Part shown: positions 30,350-38,949 of the stretch, one piece after another
How positions within the stretch are numbered: the first letter of the stretch is position 1
Layout of the letters: each line of letters opens with the position of its first letter
Program-made: the position numbers and the translations under genes
The notes under the pieces: generated by a model
The model's input: only the letters and a program-made list of their open reading frames with translations
Database searches by the model: none
Told to the model about the DNA's origin: nothing
Assembly (NCBI RefSeq): GCF_900078315.1
Contig: NZ_FKBS01000012.1
Span: forward strand, 165,460 to 229,459
Direction of reading: 5' to 3'
Length of the DNA: 64,000 bases
Source of the DNA: Bordetella ansorpii
GTDB lineage: Bacteria; Pseudomonadota; Gammaproteobacteria; Burkholderiales; Burkholderiaceae_B

Positions 30350-31909
30350 TTACGCCGCGGCTTGCAGCGGCGCACCGCCGAGATCCGACGCCGGCTGCAC
30401 CAGCGGCACGCCGGGTGCGACCTGGCGCAGGCGCGCAGCGGGCACGCGTGGGGTGGCCGGCCAGGCGGCGAGGCGGGCGTACAGGTCGGCATATTGCTGC
30501 ACGGGTTGGCGCCAACTGAAGTCGGCCGTCATGCCATTGGCCTGCATGCCGCGCCACAGGTCGGGCTGGGCGTAAAGCTTCACGGCGCGGCCGATGGCGT
30601 CAACCATGGCTTGCGGCGTATCGCCCTCGAACAGGATGCCGTTGGCGCGATGCTCGCCGCCTGCGGGATCCTGGATCGTGTCGGCCATGCCGCCGACCCG
30701 CGATCCGATCGGGATCGTGCCGTAGCGCATGGCATACAGCGGCGTCAGGCCGAAGGGTTCGAAGCGGCTGCCGTGCAGCAGAATGTCGGCGCCAGCGTGC
30801 AGGCGGTGCGCGGTATGTTCGTCGTAGCCGATGCGCACGGCGCAGCGCCCGGGATACTGCGCTTCGATGTCCAGCAACTGGCGCTCGACGGCCGGATCGC
30901 CTTGCCCGAGGATCACCACCTGCAGATCGGGATGCGCCTTCATCACCTGCGGCAAGGTCTGCACGACCACATCGGCCATTTTCTGATGGGTCAAGCGGCT
31001 GCCCATGGCCAGCAGCGGACCCTCATGCTCGTCGGCCAGGCCGAACGCCAGGCGCAGCGCGGCCTTGCAACGGCGCTTGTTGCGCAGATTGTCCAGGTCG
31101 TACCGGCAGCGGCCCAGCGCGGGGTCTTCGGCCGGATTCCACAGCACGTCGTCGATGCCGTTGGGTACGGGCAGCAATTCGGCACTGCGCGCGCGCAGCA
31201 GGTCGTCCAGCCCGCAGCCGAACTCCGGCGTCAGGATCTCGCGGGCATAGGTGTGGCTGACCGTGGTGACGCGGTCGGCGTACCGGATACCGGCCTTCAT
31301 GAAACTCATCTTGCCCCAGAACTCCACGCCGTCCGGACCGCAATAGTCGGCCGGAACGCCCAGGTCGTGCGCCTGGCCCAGGTCGAACAGACCCTGGAAC
31401 GCCAGGTTGTGGATGGTGAATACCGTCTTCACATAGCGCAGCCCCACGGCGCGCACCAGCAGCGGCGCCAGGCCGGCATGCCAATCGTGGGCATGCACCA
31501 CGTCCGGCCGGCGGCGGCCGGGCAGGCCCAGGCACAGGCGGACGGCGGCGTGCGACAAGGCCGCATAGCGCAGCGCATTGTCGGGATGGTCGACGCCGTT
31601 CTCGTCCACGTACAGGCCGGCGCGGTCGTACAGGGCATCGTTGCGCAGAGCGTGCACCGCCATGCCGGTGTCACGGCAATAGCCTCGGTACAGGGTCGCC
31701 TCGCCACCCGGCAGGCCGGACAGGCGCTCGGGCGGATGCGTCTGGCGCAGATTCTCCAGCACGCCCCGGTAGGCGGGAAGCAGCAGTTCCACTGACGAGC
31801 CTGCGCTGCGCAGGGCGCAGGTCATGCCGGTCACCGCATCCCCCAGGCCACCGGATTTGGCCAGGGGATAGGCTTCCGAGGCCACCATCAGCGTGTTGAG
31901 CGTCACCAT
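30350..31909 (-). CDS. glgA: Glycogen synthase, GT5 type
   Basis: A 519-residue GT5 synthase, ADP-glucose dependent by family. The N-terminal donor loop is KSGGLGDAV (residues 18-26; usual form KTGGLGDV) and the C-terminal motif is SRFEPFGLTPLYAMRYG. It extends or starts alpha-1,4-glucan. First gene of the eight-gene operon, with AAGGA before the ATG and a strong sigma-54 promoter about 70 bases upstream. No glgC lies in the window, so the ADP-glucose source is elsewhere. Confidence 0.94.
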   Translation of the reverse strand: MVTLNTLMVASEAYPLAKSGGLGDAVTGMTCALRSAGSSVELLLPAYRGVLENLRQTHPPERLSGLPGGEATLYRGYCRDTGMAVHALRNDALYDRAGLYVDENGVDHPDNALRYAALSHAAVRLCLGLPGRRRPDVVHAHDWHAGLAPLLVRAVGLRYVKTVFTIHNLAFQGLFDLGQAHDLGVPADYCGPDGVEFWGKMSFMKAGIRYADRVTTVSHTYAREILTPEFGCGLDDLLRARSAELLPVPNGIDDVLWNPAEDPALGRCRYDLDNLRNKRRCKAALRLAFGLADEHEGPLLAMGSRLTHQKMADVVVQTLPQVMKAHPDLQVVILGQGDPAVERQLLDIEAQYPGRCAVRIGYDEHTAHRLHAGADILLHGSRFEPFGLTPLYAMRYGTIPIGSRVGGMADTIQDPAGGEHRANGILFEGDTPQAMVDAIGRAVKLYAQPDLWRGMQANGMTADFSWRQPVQQYADLYARLAAWPATPRVPAARLRQVAPGVPLVQPASDLGGAPLQAAA

Positions 31910-31977
31910 CGTGTCTTCCTTGGAATGAGGGGATGCCTCGAAAAAGGGCGAGGCGAAATAGGCCGGTGCTGCACCAG

Positions 31978-31993
31978 CGCAAGCGGCGTGCCT
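31978..31993 (-). promoter_or_regulatory. Sigma-54 promoter for the glycogen/trehalose operon
   Basis: On the minus strand, GGCACGCCGCTTGC, with GG at 31992-31991 and GC at 31980-31979. It is close to the consensus TGGCACGNNNNTTGC. Predicted start is near 31968, giving a leader of about 59 bases before glgA. It would drive about 19 kb of operon. Confidence 0.8.
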
Positions 31994-32095
31994 GGGCCTG
32001 GGCGGAAAACGGTGGTACTGCCATCAGGGGCGGGATTTGCGTCATCAACGATATGAATGAATCGTTTTTTCATTAATTGGAATCCGTTTGACTCG

Positions 32096-32114
32096 CCTCT
32101 CATCGAATGAGAGG
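32096..32114. promoter_or_regulatory. 19-base dyad, possible activator (enhancer) site upstream of glgA
   Basis: CCTCTCAT, CGA, ATGAGAGG: perfect 8-base arms with a 3-base spacer, in an AT-richer stretch. It lies about 105-120 bases upstream of the glgA sigma-54 promoter, the usual distance for an activator site, with the AT-rich DNA at 32040-32095 between as a possible bend. No protein can be assigned from sequence. Confidence 0.5.
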
Positions 32115-32417
32115 TGAAATTTATTTATGCTGGTCAGTTGTCCAGTACCGATGCAGTGGGCCATTCCAGCGCCGAGGCCTGCATCTGGAACGCCGCTTTG
32201 CGGCGGCGCATCAATTCCGATGGCCGTGGAATCGCGCCATTTACGACTGGGATCGGTTTCTTCGCGCGCGGTCCCTGGCGGCCGTCAAGCAGTCCCCCTG
32301 ATCGTTCCCCCGCGCGAAACCGCGCTAGGCCCATGCCTTGCCGTGGTGCATTTGTAGTTTTGACACTCGGGCCGGGTGCGTTTTCTGCCACGACAAACCA
32401 GAGGGGATCCGATGTCC
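32115..32417. other. Intergenic stretch without supported gene
   Basis: Between the dyad upstream of glgA and the sigma-54 promoter at 32418 I see no convincing gene, RNA or terminator. Short open frames exist on both strands, but none has a ribosome site or recognisable product. Confidence 0.5.
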
Positions 32418-32433
32418 AGGCACGCAGCTTGCG
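32418..32433 (+). promoter_or_regulatory. Sigma-54 promoter for the 32485 gene
   Basis: GGCACGCAGCTTGC, with GG at 32419-32420 and GC at 32431-32432. Predicted start is near 32443, about 42 bases before the ATG. Confidence 0.77.
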
Positions 32434-32484
32434 TACGAGTCCGCTTCCGACCCGCCTCGTGCCCTTGAACGCCTGGAGTCCCGC

Positions 32485-33033
32485 ATGTTTCGACCGAACG
32501 AGCCTCTGCAATGTCCGGCCCGTGACGAGCGTGTCCCCGACGCGGGCGACGAGAGCGCCACTTATCACCGCGGCGCGGCTGCGCGGGCCGTCGAGCTGGT
32601 CATGCCCATGCTGCGCGCGGCCGTTGCCGACGGCCGCATCGGCGATAGCCAATGCCTGCACGTCGTGGTGATGCACCCATTGAAGACGCCGGGTAACGCG
32701 ACATTCGAGGAAGCCGTGCTGTACGAGGCGAGCGTGGGCGACCGCGACCGGTGGGACGCGGACTACGCCGCCTATGCGCGCGGCAAGGCGGCGCTGAGCT
32801 GGCGGACTGGCCAGAACAGCCATGCCGTGTGCACGACGGTGGCCCATCTGCTGCGGCCCGAAGACACGGCGCTCTGGGGCAGCGTATGGCATGAAGGCAT
32901 CATCGTCGGCGTCAGTGGCGCGCAACCTTGGTATGACGAGGCTTTCGCCGGCGCCGTGGCGCATGCGTTCAAGGCGGTATTGAAGGACTATCGTCTGCGC
33001 GCGGCGGCGGACCCGGTCGCGGCGCCTGGCTGA
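32485..33033 (+). CDS. Conserved-looking protein of unknown function
   Basis: A 182-residue soluble protein with mixed alpha/beta composition, no signal peptide and no membrane segment. Segments such as CLHVVVMHPLKTPG, EAVLYEASVGDRDRWDADY and a C-terminal GGAWHEG-like WHEGIIVGVSGAQPWYDEAFAGAVAHAFKA pattern look like a folded domain with some resemblance to GlcG/HbpS-type C-termini, which I cannot confirm. The frame starts at 32338, but ATG 32485 has GGAG before it and lies downstream of the sigma-54 promoter, which would be inside the gene otherwise. Confidence 0.7.
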   Translation: MFRPNEPLQCPARDERVPDAGDESATYHRGAAARAVELVMPMLRAAVADGRIGDSQCLHVVVMHPLKTPGNATFEEAVLYEASVGDRDRWDADYAAYARGKAALSWRTGQNSHAVCTTVAHLLRPEDTALWGSVWHEGIIVGVSGAQPWYDEAFAGAVAHAFKAVLKDYRLRAAADPVAAPG

Positions 33034-33056
33034 TGCTTTTTTCGTGTCAACAGGCC

Positions 33057-33554
33057 CTAGTCGGCGCGCTTGCCGAGCACGCTGATTTCCCCGTTCGATT
33101 CCATGTAGGCGCGGCGCACCGAGGACAGGTCGTCCACGCCTTTCAGGCGTAGTTCGGCCATCAGTTCCTCCCGGGTGACGTATTCCCGGCGCAGATTGCG
33201 CATCTGTATCTGGCCGTCGCGGACCAGGCACACGCGAGGCGGCGCCAGCAGGCGGTCCAAGCGCGGAAAGTGGTAGCCAGCGCGGTCGATCGCCCAGGTC
33301 CATCCCACGATGGTCGCCACCAGCACCATGCCATCGGGCACCGACTTGTAGTCCCCCGCCATCGCGTTCTGCGCTGCGTCGGCGATCAGCACCAGCACCA
33401 GCATGTCGGCCACGCCCAGGCTGCCGACGTCGCGGCGTCCCGCCGCGCGCAGCAGCACGAGAATGAACCAATACACGAGGGTGCCTCGCAGGAAGATCTC
33501 CAGGGGCGGTATGCTGAACGCGAACATGCCTGCCCAGTCCGGTTGGAGCTGCAT
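33057..33554 (-). CDS. DUF421/YetF-family membrane protein
   Basis: A 165-residue protein with two or three N-terminal membrane helices (FLRGTLVYWFILVLLRAAG, then MLVLVLIADAAQN and a third near GMVLVATIVGWTWAI), followed by a cytoplasmic YetF-like domain with the REYVTREELMAELRLKG segment. Family function is unknown; some members occur in sporulation or stress regulons. ATG 33554 has GGGAGG upstream. It follows the 33604-33879 gene by about 50 bases on the same strand and probably shares its sigma-54 promoter. Confidence 0.85.
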   Translation of the reverse strand: MQLQPDWAGMFAFSIPPLEIFLRGTLVYWFILVLLRAAGRRDVGSLGVADMLVLVLIADAAQNAMAGDYKSVPDGMVLVATIVGWTWAIDRAGYHFPRLDRLLAPPRVCLVRDGQIQMRNLRREYVTREELMAELRLKGVDDLSSVRRAYMESNGEISVLGKRAD

Positions 33555-33603
33555 GATGTTCGCCTCCCGGAAGAAGAGGGCGGAAGGTCTTGGCGGCAGC
33601 CGG

Positions 33604-33879
33604 TCAGTCTGGGGTGCCGCCGTTGCGTACGGGGTCCGGCACGCTGTGCGAAACACCGGCCTGGTCTTCGTCGACGATCTCGTCGGGGGCCACGTCCGAG
33701 GGGCGTCCGGAATGGCGCTGGTTCACGCTGTCGCGCTCACCCGTGCCCTGGGCGTCGCTGTCGCTGTCCATGCCGGGCGGCAGGTCGCTGGCGGAGTCTG
33801 ACGAGTCGCTGGGCCCCACGTTCGGGCGGCCGGCCTCATGACGCGACGAGGACAGGTCGAGGTCCATGAAAGGATTCAT
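33604..33879 (-). CDS. Small acidic hydrophilic protein
   Basis: A 91-residue protein, very rich in Asp, Ser, Pro and Gly (SDSSDSASDLPPGMDSDSD), without hydrophobic segments. Probably disordered, function unknown. ATG 33879 has AGGAG eight bases upstream; the longer open frame to 33972 would run over the sigma-54 promoter. It is first in a short unit with the DUF421 gene. Confidence 0.65.
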   Translation of the reverse strand: MNPFMDLDLSSSRHEAGRPNVGPSDSSDSASDLPPGMDSDSDAQGTGERDSVNQRHSGRPSDVAPDEIVDEDQAGVSHSVPDPVRNGGTPD

Positions 33880-33931
33880 GATCGGCGCTCCTAAGCTGGT
33901 GGCCGGCCAATGCCGGCCCTGTGGCTGCTTC

Positions 33932-33947
33932 AGCAAGCGGCATGCCC
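33932..33947 (-). promoter_or_regulatory. Sigma-54 promoter for the acidic protein and DUF421 unit
   Basis: On the minus strand, GGCATGCCGCTTGC, with GG at 33946-33945 and GC at 33934-33933. It is the same 16-base sequence as at 8854. Predicted start is near 33922. Confidence 0.78.
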
Positions 33948-33961
33948 GTCGCGGCAGCGCC

Positions 33962-34717
33962 TCACGCCGCATCCCGTCCGCCCACGCGGGCGCCGACCAC
34001 CATCTCGGTGATCCAGCCGCTGAGGATCGACGTATAGGCCTGCTGCGACACCTTCTCGGTCAGCGCATGGTCGGCGCCGTCCAGCCGCCGGTGGGTCAGC
34101 GAATGCGCCGCCATGAAGGCGTTGCGGTAGCTCATGATGGTGGCATGGGGGATGAAATCATCGTGCTCGGCCTCCACCAGCAGCACGTCGCCGCCGAAGG
34201 CCTCGCAGGCGCTCAACGCGCGGTTGTCCGCCGGCAGCACCGGACCTTGCCGGTAGGTGCGCAGCACGCCGCGGTCGAAGCCGGCCTTGGGCAGCGCCCA
34301 GGTGTCGTCGCGGTACAGCGCCGGCACGTGCAGGGCCAGCCAGCGCACGTGCCGCAGCCCGGTCAGGATGGCGGCCAGGTAACCCCCGTAGCTGCTGCCG
34401 ACCACCGCGATGGCGGAGGTATCCACCTCGGGATGGGACACCAGCGTGTCGTAGGCCTCCAGTACGTCGCGCAGATTGTCCTCGGGGGTCACCTGCTGCT
34501 GCTGGGCTTCGGTGGCGGCATGTCCGCGCAGGTCGAAGGTCAGGCAGACGCAACCCAGCCCCGCGATGCCACGCGCGCGCTTCAGGTCGAAACGCTGGTC
34601 GCCGCCCCAGCCGTGCACGAACAGGATGCCGGGCATCTTGGCCGCGGGCGCCAGCAGAGTGGCCGCCAGTTCCTGTCCATTGACCGCGATGCGGATTTCT
34701 TCACTTTGCGCCGCCAT
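33962..34717 (-). CDS. Alpha/beta hydrolase
   Basis: A 251-residue alpha/beta hydrolase: oxyanion region LFVHGWGGDQ, nucleophile Ser in VVGSSYGGYLAA (GxSxG), acidic residue near VEAEHDDFIP and catalytic His in LDGADHALTE. The fold suggests a serine esterase or dienelactone-hydrolase-like enzyme; the substrate is unknown. ATG 34717 is chosen because GGAGG lies upstream and the alternative 36-codon extension is poor. It overlaps the end of the DUF3182 gene by 17 bases, so it is the last gene of the ybhP operon. Confidence 0.85.
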   Translation of the reverse strand: MAAQSEEIRIAVNGQELAATLLAPAAKMPGILFVHGWGGDQRFDLKRARGIAGLGCVCLTFDLRGHAATEAQQQQVTPEDNLRDVLEAYDTLVSHPEVDTSAIAVVGSSYGGYLAAILTGLRHVRWLALHVPALYRDDTWALPKAGFDRGVLRTYRQGPVLPADNRALSACEAFGGDVLLVEAEHDDFIPHATIMSYRNAFMAAHSLTHRRLDGADHALTEKVSQQAYTSILSGWITEMVVGARVGGRDAA

Positions 34718-35837
34718 ACGCCGTAATTCCTCCGGATTTGGAAATGAACCCCACCGTGCTGTCTTCCGCGTGGAATACCAGGGCATGTTCCGGCGGGCGG
34801 GGATGGCCGGCGCCATAGCGTTCACGCGTATGCGCCGTCACGCTGTGCAGGGCCGGGTCTGACGCGAGGGCCTCCAGCGCGGCGATCTCGGCCAGGCTTG
34901 CGCCACCGGCGCGCCAGGATTGCTCCAGCACGCCCATGCGCCGCATGCCCTGGGCATCGGCGCCCAGGGCCACGTCGTAGTTGCGCCGCGAAGCCAGGAT
35001 CGAGGGATAGTGGCGCTGCACGCAGGCGTCGTAATGGCGCGCCAGGTGCACTGCCTGCCGCTCGTCGTCGGACAGCCCGCTGTTCAGCAGTTCGTCGTAG
35101 CCGCCGCGCACCACGCGCAGCGTCGAGCCGCCATATACCGAGGCGCCGCTGTTGTCCGGCGTCAGTTCCTGCGTGCCCACGTAGGCGGCCCGCAGGCCGG
35201 GAATGCGCACGCTGCCCACGCTGAAGGTCAGCACTTCGCCGATCAGGTTCATCTCGATCACCAGGCCGTGCGCGCGCACGTCGGCGGGGTCGCATCCGGC
35301 CAGTACGGCCTGCAACCGGGCGGCATCGCGCACCACGGTCTGGCCACGCCCGGCGTTGGCCTCGGGCAGTTTCAGCCGGATGGGGCCGTCCTGCAGCAGG
35401 GCCAGCGCGGCCGCCGAGGCATCCGCCAGCGAGAAGGCCGTATAGCCGGGCAGCACGGCGTCGCCCAGTTCGGCGCCCAGGCCAGCGGCCCAGCCGGGCG
35501 GCTGGGCGTCGTGCGCGCGGTGCAGCGGATGCGAGACGGCCTTGGTGGCCACGTAGGCGTGCGGCACCACGCCGCCGTACAGATGGTCTTCGGCGGTGAT
35601 GCCCAGCGCGTCGGCCTGGGCCTGGCCCACCAGCGTGTGCGCCGGCACGTAATACACGCGCTTTCCCGCCAGCATGGCGGGGTCGTACTCGGCATAGCCG
35701 GCGCCCAACAGGCCCGCCAGGCGCTGCGCCAACACACAATGGCTGGCGATCTCGTGCTCGGGCGCCGACGGCCGGCGGGGATGCGCCACGACGAGGTGCG
35801 GGGCGGCGCCTGCGCGCGAATCGGGCCGGGAATTCAT
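34701..35837 (-). CDS. DUF3182 family protein
   Basis: A 378-residue soluble protein. Mid-region segments such as PIRLKLPEANAGRGQTVV, VIEMNLIGEVLTFSVGSV and GGSTLRVVRGGYDEL recall ATP-grasp ligases (glycine-rich loop, then ExN-type metal ligands), but this is not proven. I recognise it as the DUF3182 family of Burkholderiales, with no known reaction. It overlaps the ybhN-like gene start-to-stop by 4 bases, tying it to membrane-lipid genes. Confidence 0.78.
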   Translation of the reverse strand: MNSRPDSRAGAAPHLVVAHPRRPSAPEHEIASHCVLAQRLAGLLGAGYAEYDPAMLAGKRVYYVPAHTLVGQAQADALGITAEDHLYGGVVPHAYVATKAVSHPLHRAHDAQPPGWAAGLGAELGDAVLPGYTAFSLADASAAALALLQDGPIRLKLPEANAGRGQTVVRDAARLQAVLAGCDPADVRAHGLVIEMNLIGEVLTFSVGSVRIPGLRAAYVGTQELTPDNSGASVYGGSTLRVVRGGYDELLNSGLSDDERQAVHLARHYDACVQRHYPSILASRRNYDVALGADAQGMRRMGVLEQSWRAGGASLAEIAALEALASDPALHSVTAHTRERYGAGHPRPPEHALVFHAEDSTVGFISKSGGITAYGGAK

Positions 35838-36892
35838 GTTGAAGGCTCCCGGTTGCGCTGCACCGCGCGCACGCCTTGCCGCGCCTCAAGGATCAGATAC
35901 GAGGCGCCGGCGATGCACAGCGGCAGCAAGGCATAGAGCGCGCGATACACCAGCGCCGCGCCCAGCACCTGCGAGGCGGGCAGTTGCCCGGCCAGGGCGC
36001 CCACGAAGATGGCCTCGGTGGTGCCCAGCCCGCCCGGAATGCGCACGATCACGGCCGCCATGCTGGTGCACAGCAATACGCCCAGCACGGTGGGATAGGG
36101 CACCTTGGCCTGCAACAGCGTGTACATGATGGCGCCCATGGTGGCCCACGACAGGATGGCCAGGCTGCACTGGATAAGCGCCGTGCGCCCGCTGGGGATC
36201 ACGATGCGGTGGCCGCGCACGGTCCAGAATCGCCGTTTCAGGCGCCAGCACGCCACGATATAGGCGAGGCCACCCAGCATCAGTGCGACCCCGGCCACGC
36301 GCAATGCCATGCCTCCCACGTTCCAGGACGAAGGAATCGGCGTCACGCCGCTGGCGAACACGGCGCCCGCGATCAACCCGTAGCCGATCCAATTGGTCGT
36401 GACGCTGAAGCCGGCGATGCGCAGGATGGTCGAGCGCCGCAAGCCCAGCAGGCTGGCGTACAGGCGCAGGCGCACGGCCAGGCCGCCGATCAGCACGCCC
36501 ACGTTCAGGTTCAGTGCATAGCTGATGGCGGCGATGCCCAGCACGCGGCCAGCCGGCATTTTCTTGTCGACATAGCGGCGTGCCAGCAGATCGAAGCTGC
36601 CATAGGCCACATACCCGACCACCACCAGTCCCGCCGCCAGCAGCAGCGTGGTGGACGGAATCGAATGGATGGCCTTGAGCACCGCGCGCCAATCGACGTT
36701 GCGCGCCAGATTGAAGATCACCACGAGGGCGAAGGCCGCCACTATCCAGATGAAAATGTTGAACAGGCGGGTCCAGCGGCCTTTCTTGCGCGGATGGCCG
36801 GATGGGCTGGAGGCGCTGCCGTCGCGAGGTGTCTTCATGGCGCTCATCCTGGTGGCGGCATTGGCGGGGTTGGCCGACGTCATCGTGTTCAT
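35834..36892 (-). CDS. ybhN: YbhN/lysylphosphatidylglycerol-synthase-type membrane protein
   Basis: About 352 residues with eight or so membrane helices after a basic, hydrophilic N-terminus of about 45 residues. It shows the family motif RIPGGLGTTEAIFVGAL near the C-terminus. It matches the flippase-like membrane half of MprF without the aminoacyl-transferase domain, as in E. coli YbhN. ATG 36892 has GGAGG eight bases upstream; GTG 36910 is also possible. The order ybhP-clsB-ybhN is the same as in E. coli. Confidence 0.87.
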   Translation of the reverse strand: MNTMTSANPANAATRMSAMKTPRDGSASSPSGHPRKKGRWTRLFNIFIWIVAAFALVVIFNLARNVDWRAVLKAIHSIPSTTLLLAAGLVVVGYVAYGSFDLLARRYVDKKMPAGRVLGIAAISYALNLNVGVLIGGLAVRLRLYASLLGLRRSTILRIAGFSVTTNWIGYGLIAGAVFASGVTPIPSSWNVGGMALRVAGVALMLGGLAYIVACWRLKRRFWTVRGHRIVIPSGRTALIQCSLAILSWATMGAIMYTLLQAKVPYPTVLGVLLCTSMAAVIVRIPGGLGTTEAIFVGALAGQLPASQVLGAALVYRALYALLPLCIAGASYLILEARQGVRAVQRNREPST

Positions 36893-36910
36893 GTTGTTGA
36901 CCTCCGCCAC

Positions 36911-38128
36911 TCAGGGCGTTGAGCCGTTTTCCTGGGGCGGCGAGGCCAGGGCTTCCGCGTCCACCGATTGCAGCCGGGGCTTGTGCGCGGGCAGGGCGCC
37001 CGCCCAGGCCGGAAAGCGGCGCAGGAAGTGGAACACCACCACGCCTACCCAGACCCGCCGCAGGTTCCGGGCCGAGCGCGAGGCCCGCGGCGCCAGTTGG
37101 CAATGCTTCTGCAGCAGGGTGTCCAACCGTTGCCGCAAGGCCTGATTCAAGCCCTTGTCGTAGGCGATGACGTTGGCTTCCAGGTTCAGCGCCAGGCTGA
37201 AGGGATCCAGGTTGCTAGACCCCACCGTGACCCAGCTATCGTCGATACAGGCCACCTTGCCGTGCAACGGCCGCGCGCAGTATTCGTGGATCTCCACGCC
37301 CGCGTCAGCCAGGTAGTCGTACAGCATGCTGGCGGCGATCTTGGCCGCGGGCATGTCCGGTTCGCCCTGCATGATCAGGCGCACCCGCACGCCGCGGCGG
37401 GCGGCATTGGCCAGTTCACGCAGCAGCCGGTAGCCCGGGAAGAAGTACGCATTGGCGATCAGGATGTCACGCCTGGCCAGCCGGAACGCCGCTCGGTAAT
37501 GCCGCTCGATATCGTCGCGATGGCGGTCGTTGTCCCGCACCACCAGGCAGGCGGCGCCCTCGTCGCCGCCGTCGCGCGGCGCCAGGGCGGCGCGGCGGCG
37601 GCCTGGCGCCCGGCGCGCCGCGGTGGCCAGGGCCTCGCGCGCGTACTTCGCGATGTCGGCGGCCAGCGTGCCGCGCACGGCCACGGCGTAGTCCTGCTTG
37701 GCTTCGGGTCCGCTGGACAGCAGGTGGTCAGCCCCGAAATTGATGCCGCCCACGAATGCCAGCGTTGCGTCGATGGCGACGATCTTGCGGTGCATGCGCC
37801 GGAACAAGTTGGTGCGGATACCCAGGCGGCGCGGCTGCGGATCGAAGAAATGGAACCGCACGCCGGCCTCGACCAGGCCTTCCAGGAAGTCCGCCGTCAG
37901 GGCCTCGCTGCCGTAGCCGTCCACGGTCACGTCCACGGACACGCCGCGCTCGGCCGCGGCGATCAGGGCCTCGCGCAGCGCGCGGCCCACCTCGTCGTCG
38001 AACAGGATGAAGGTCTCGACCAGCACTTCCTTGCGCGCGCGGCCGATCTCTTCCAGCACGCGCGGGAAGTATTCCTCGCCGTTCTCCAGCAGTTCGAACT
38101 TCGTGTCATTGCGCCATTGGGGATTCAT
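36911..38128 (-). CDS. clsB: Cardiolipin synthase B
   Basis: A 405-residue phospholipase-D-fold enzyme with two HKD motifs: HRKIVAIDATLAFVGGINFG near residue 112 and HGKVACIDDSWVTVGSSNLD near 290. It joins two phosphatidylglycerol-type lipids to make cardiolipin at the inner membrane. Length is near the E. coli ClsB norm of 413. ATG overlaps the ybhP stop by 4 bases. Confidence 0.93.
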   Translation of the reverse strand: MNPQWRNDTKFELLENGEEYFPRVLEEIGRARKEVLVETFILFDDEVGRALREALIAAAERGVSVDVTVDGYGSEALTADFLEGLVEAGVRFHFFDPQPRRLGIRTNLFRRMHRKIVAIDATLAFVGGINFGADHLLSSGPEAKQDYAVAVRGTLAADIAKYAREALATAARRAPGRRRAALAPRDGGDEGAACLVVRDNDRHRDDIERHYRAAFRLARRDILIANAYFFPGYRLLRELANAARRGVRVRLIMQGEPDMPAAKIAASMLYDYLADAGVEIHEYCARPLHGKVACIDDSWVTVGSSNLDPFSLALNLEANVIAYDKGLNQALRQRLDTLLQKHCQLAPRASRSARNLRRVWVGVVVFHFLRRFPAWAGALPAHKPRLQSVDAEALASPPQENGSTP

Positions 38129-38901
38129 GCCGACACCTCCGCGGCAATGGGTACGTGATCCGACAGCTTCGACCAGGGCTGGCCTGCCAACGGCACCGGC
38201 TTGCAGTGCCTCACGTTCTTCACGTAGATGCGGTCCAGCCGCAGCACCGGCCAGCGGGCAGGGAAGGTGCGCGCCGGACGCGGGCGCACGCCATGGTGGA
38301 TCTCGCGCATGCCGCAGCCATGCAGCACGCGGTCGGCGCGCAGGCGCCAGTCATTGAAATCGCCAGCGATCACCACCGGCTCGCTGGCGGGCAGGGTGGC
38401 GACGAAATCGCGCAGCCGGCGCAATTGCTCCTGGCGATGCGTCTCCAGCAACCCCAGGTGCACGCACAGCAGGTGCACGTCCGTGTCCTGCGGCCGGATC
38501 ACGCAGTGCAGCAGGCCGCGTGCCTCGTGCTTGCCGACGCTGATGTCGTGGTTATCGAACGAGACGATGGGAAACTTGGACAGCACCGCATTGCCGTGAT
38601 GGCCGTCCGGATAGACCGCATTGCGGCCATAGGCGTGCGCCGTCCAGATCGTGTCTGCCAGGAACTCGTAATGCGAGGTTTTCGGCCAGGCGGCGTGCCG
38701 CAACGCGTGCTGCTGATGCTCGCCCGTGACCTCCTGCAGGAACACGATGTCGGCGCCGACCCGCCGGATGGCATCGCGCAGCTCCGGCAGCATGAAACGT
38801 CGGTTGAAGAAGGTGAAACCCTTGTGGATGTTGACGGTAAGCACCCGCAGTTGCTGCGAGGGACCGGCGTGGGGTTTCTGCGGGGTATGTTGTTCTGGCA
38901 T
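38125..38901 (-). CDS. ybhP: Endonuclease/exonuclease/phosphatase family protein (YbhP-like)
   Basis: A 258-residue EEP-fold hydrolase: LTVNIHKGF, VFLQEVTGEH (metal Glu), VIAGDFNDWR, LDRIYV and C-terminal SDHVPI. The fold cleaves phosphodiester or phosphomonoester bonds; the YbhP substrate is not established. It is first in the operon ybhP-clsB-ybhN-DUF3182-hydrolase, with a consensus sigma-54 promoter 33 bases upstream. Confidence 0.9.
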   Translation of the reverse strand: MPEQHTPQKPHAGPSQQLRVLTVNIHKGFTFFNRRFMLPELRDAIRRVGADIVFLQEVTGEHQQHALRHAAWPKTSHYEFLADTIWTAHAYGRNAVYPDGHHGNAVLSKFPIVSFDNHDISVGKHEARGLLHCVIRPQDTDVHLLCVHLGLLETHRQEQLRRLRDFVATLPASEPVVIAGDFNDWRLRADRVLHGCGMREIHHGVRPRPARTFPARWPVLRLDRIYVKNVRHCKPVPLAGQPWSKLSDHVPIAAEVSA

Positions 38902-38933
38902 GCGCGCTCCGCGACCTGACTGGCGGAGGGTTC

Positions 38934-38949
38934 AGCAAGCCGCGTGCCC
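38934..38949 (-). promoter_or_regulatory. Sigma-54 promoter for the ybhP-clsB-ybhN operon
   Basis: On the minus strand, GGCACGCGGCTTGC, with GG at 38948-38947 and GC at 38936-38935; nearly ideal. Predicted start is near 38924. A second, weaker GG-N10-GC site (GGCCATGCGCTTGC) lies 70 bases further upstream at 39005-39018. Confidence 0.8.

Noticed and set aside
32134-33471. 445-codon minus frame opposite the 32485 gene
   Set aside because: No ribosome site or domain, and it runs across a sigma-54 promoter. Its C-terminal part (PVVNGAIPRPSEL) looks slightly protein-like, but I cannot support it.
33612-33627. Plus-strand GGTGCCGCCGTTGC
   Set aside because: It lies inside a coding sequence and points to no plus-strand gene.
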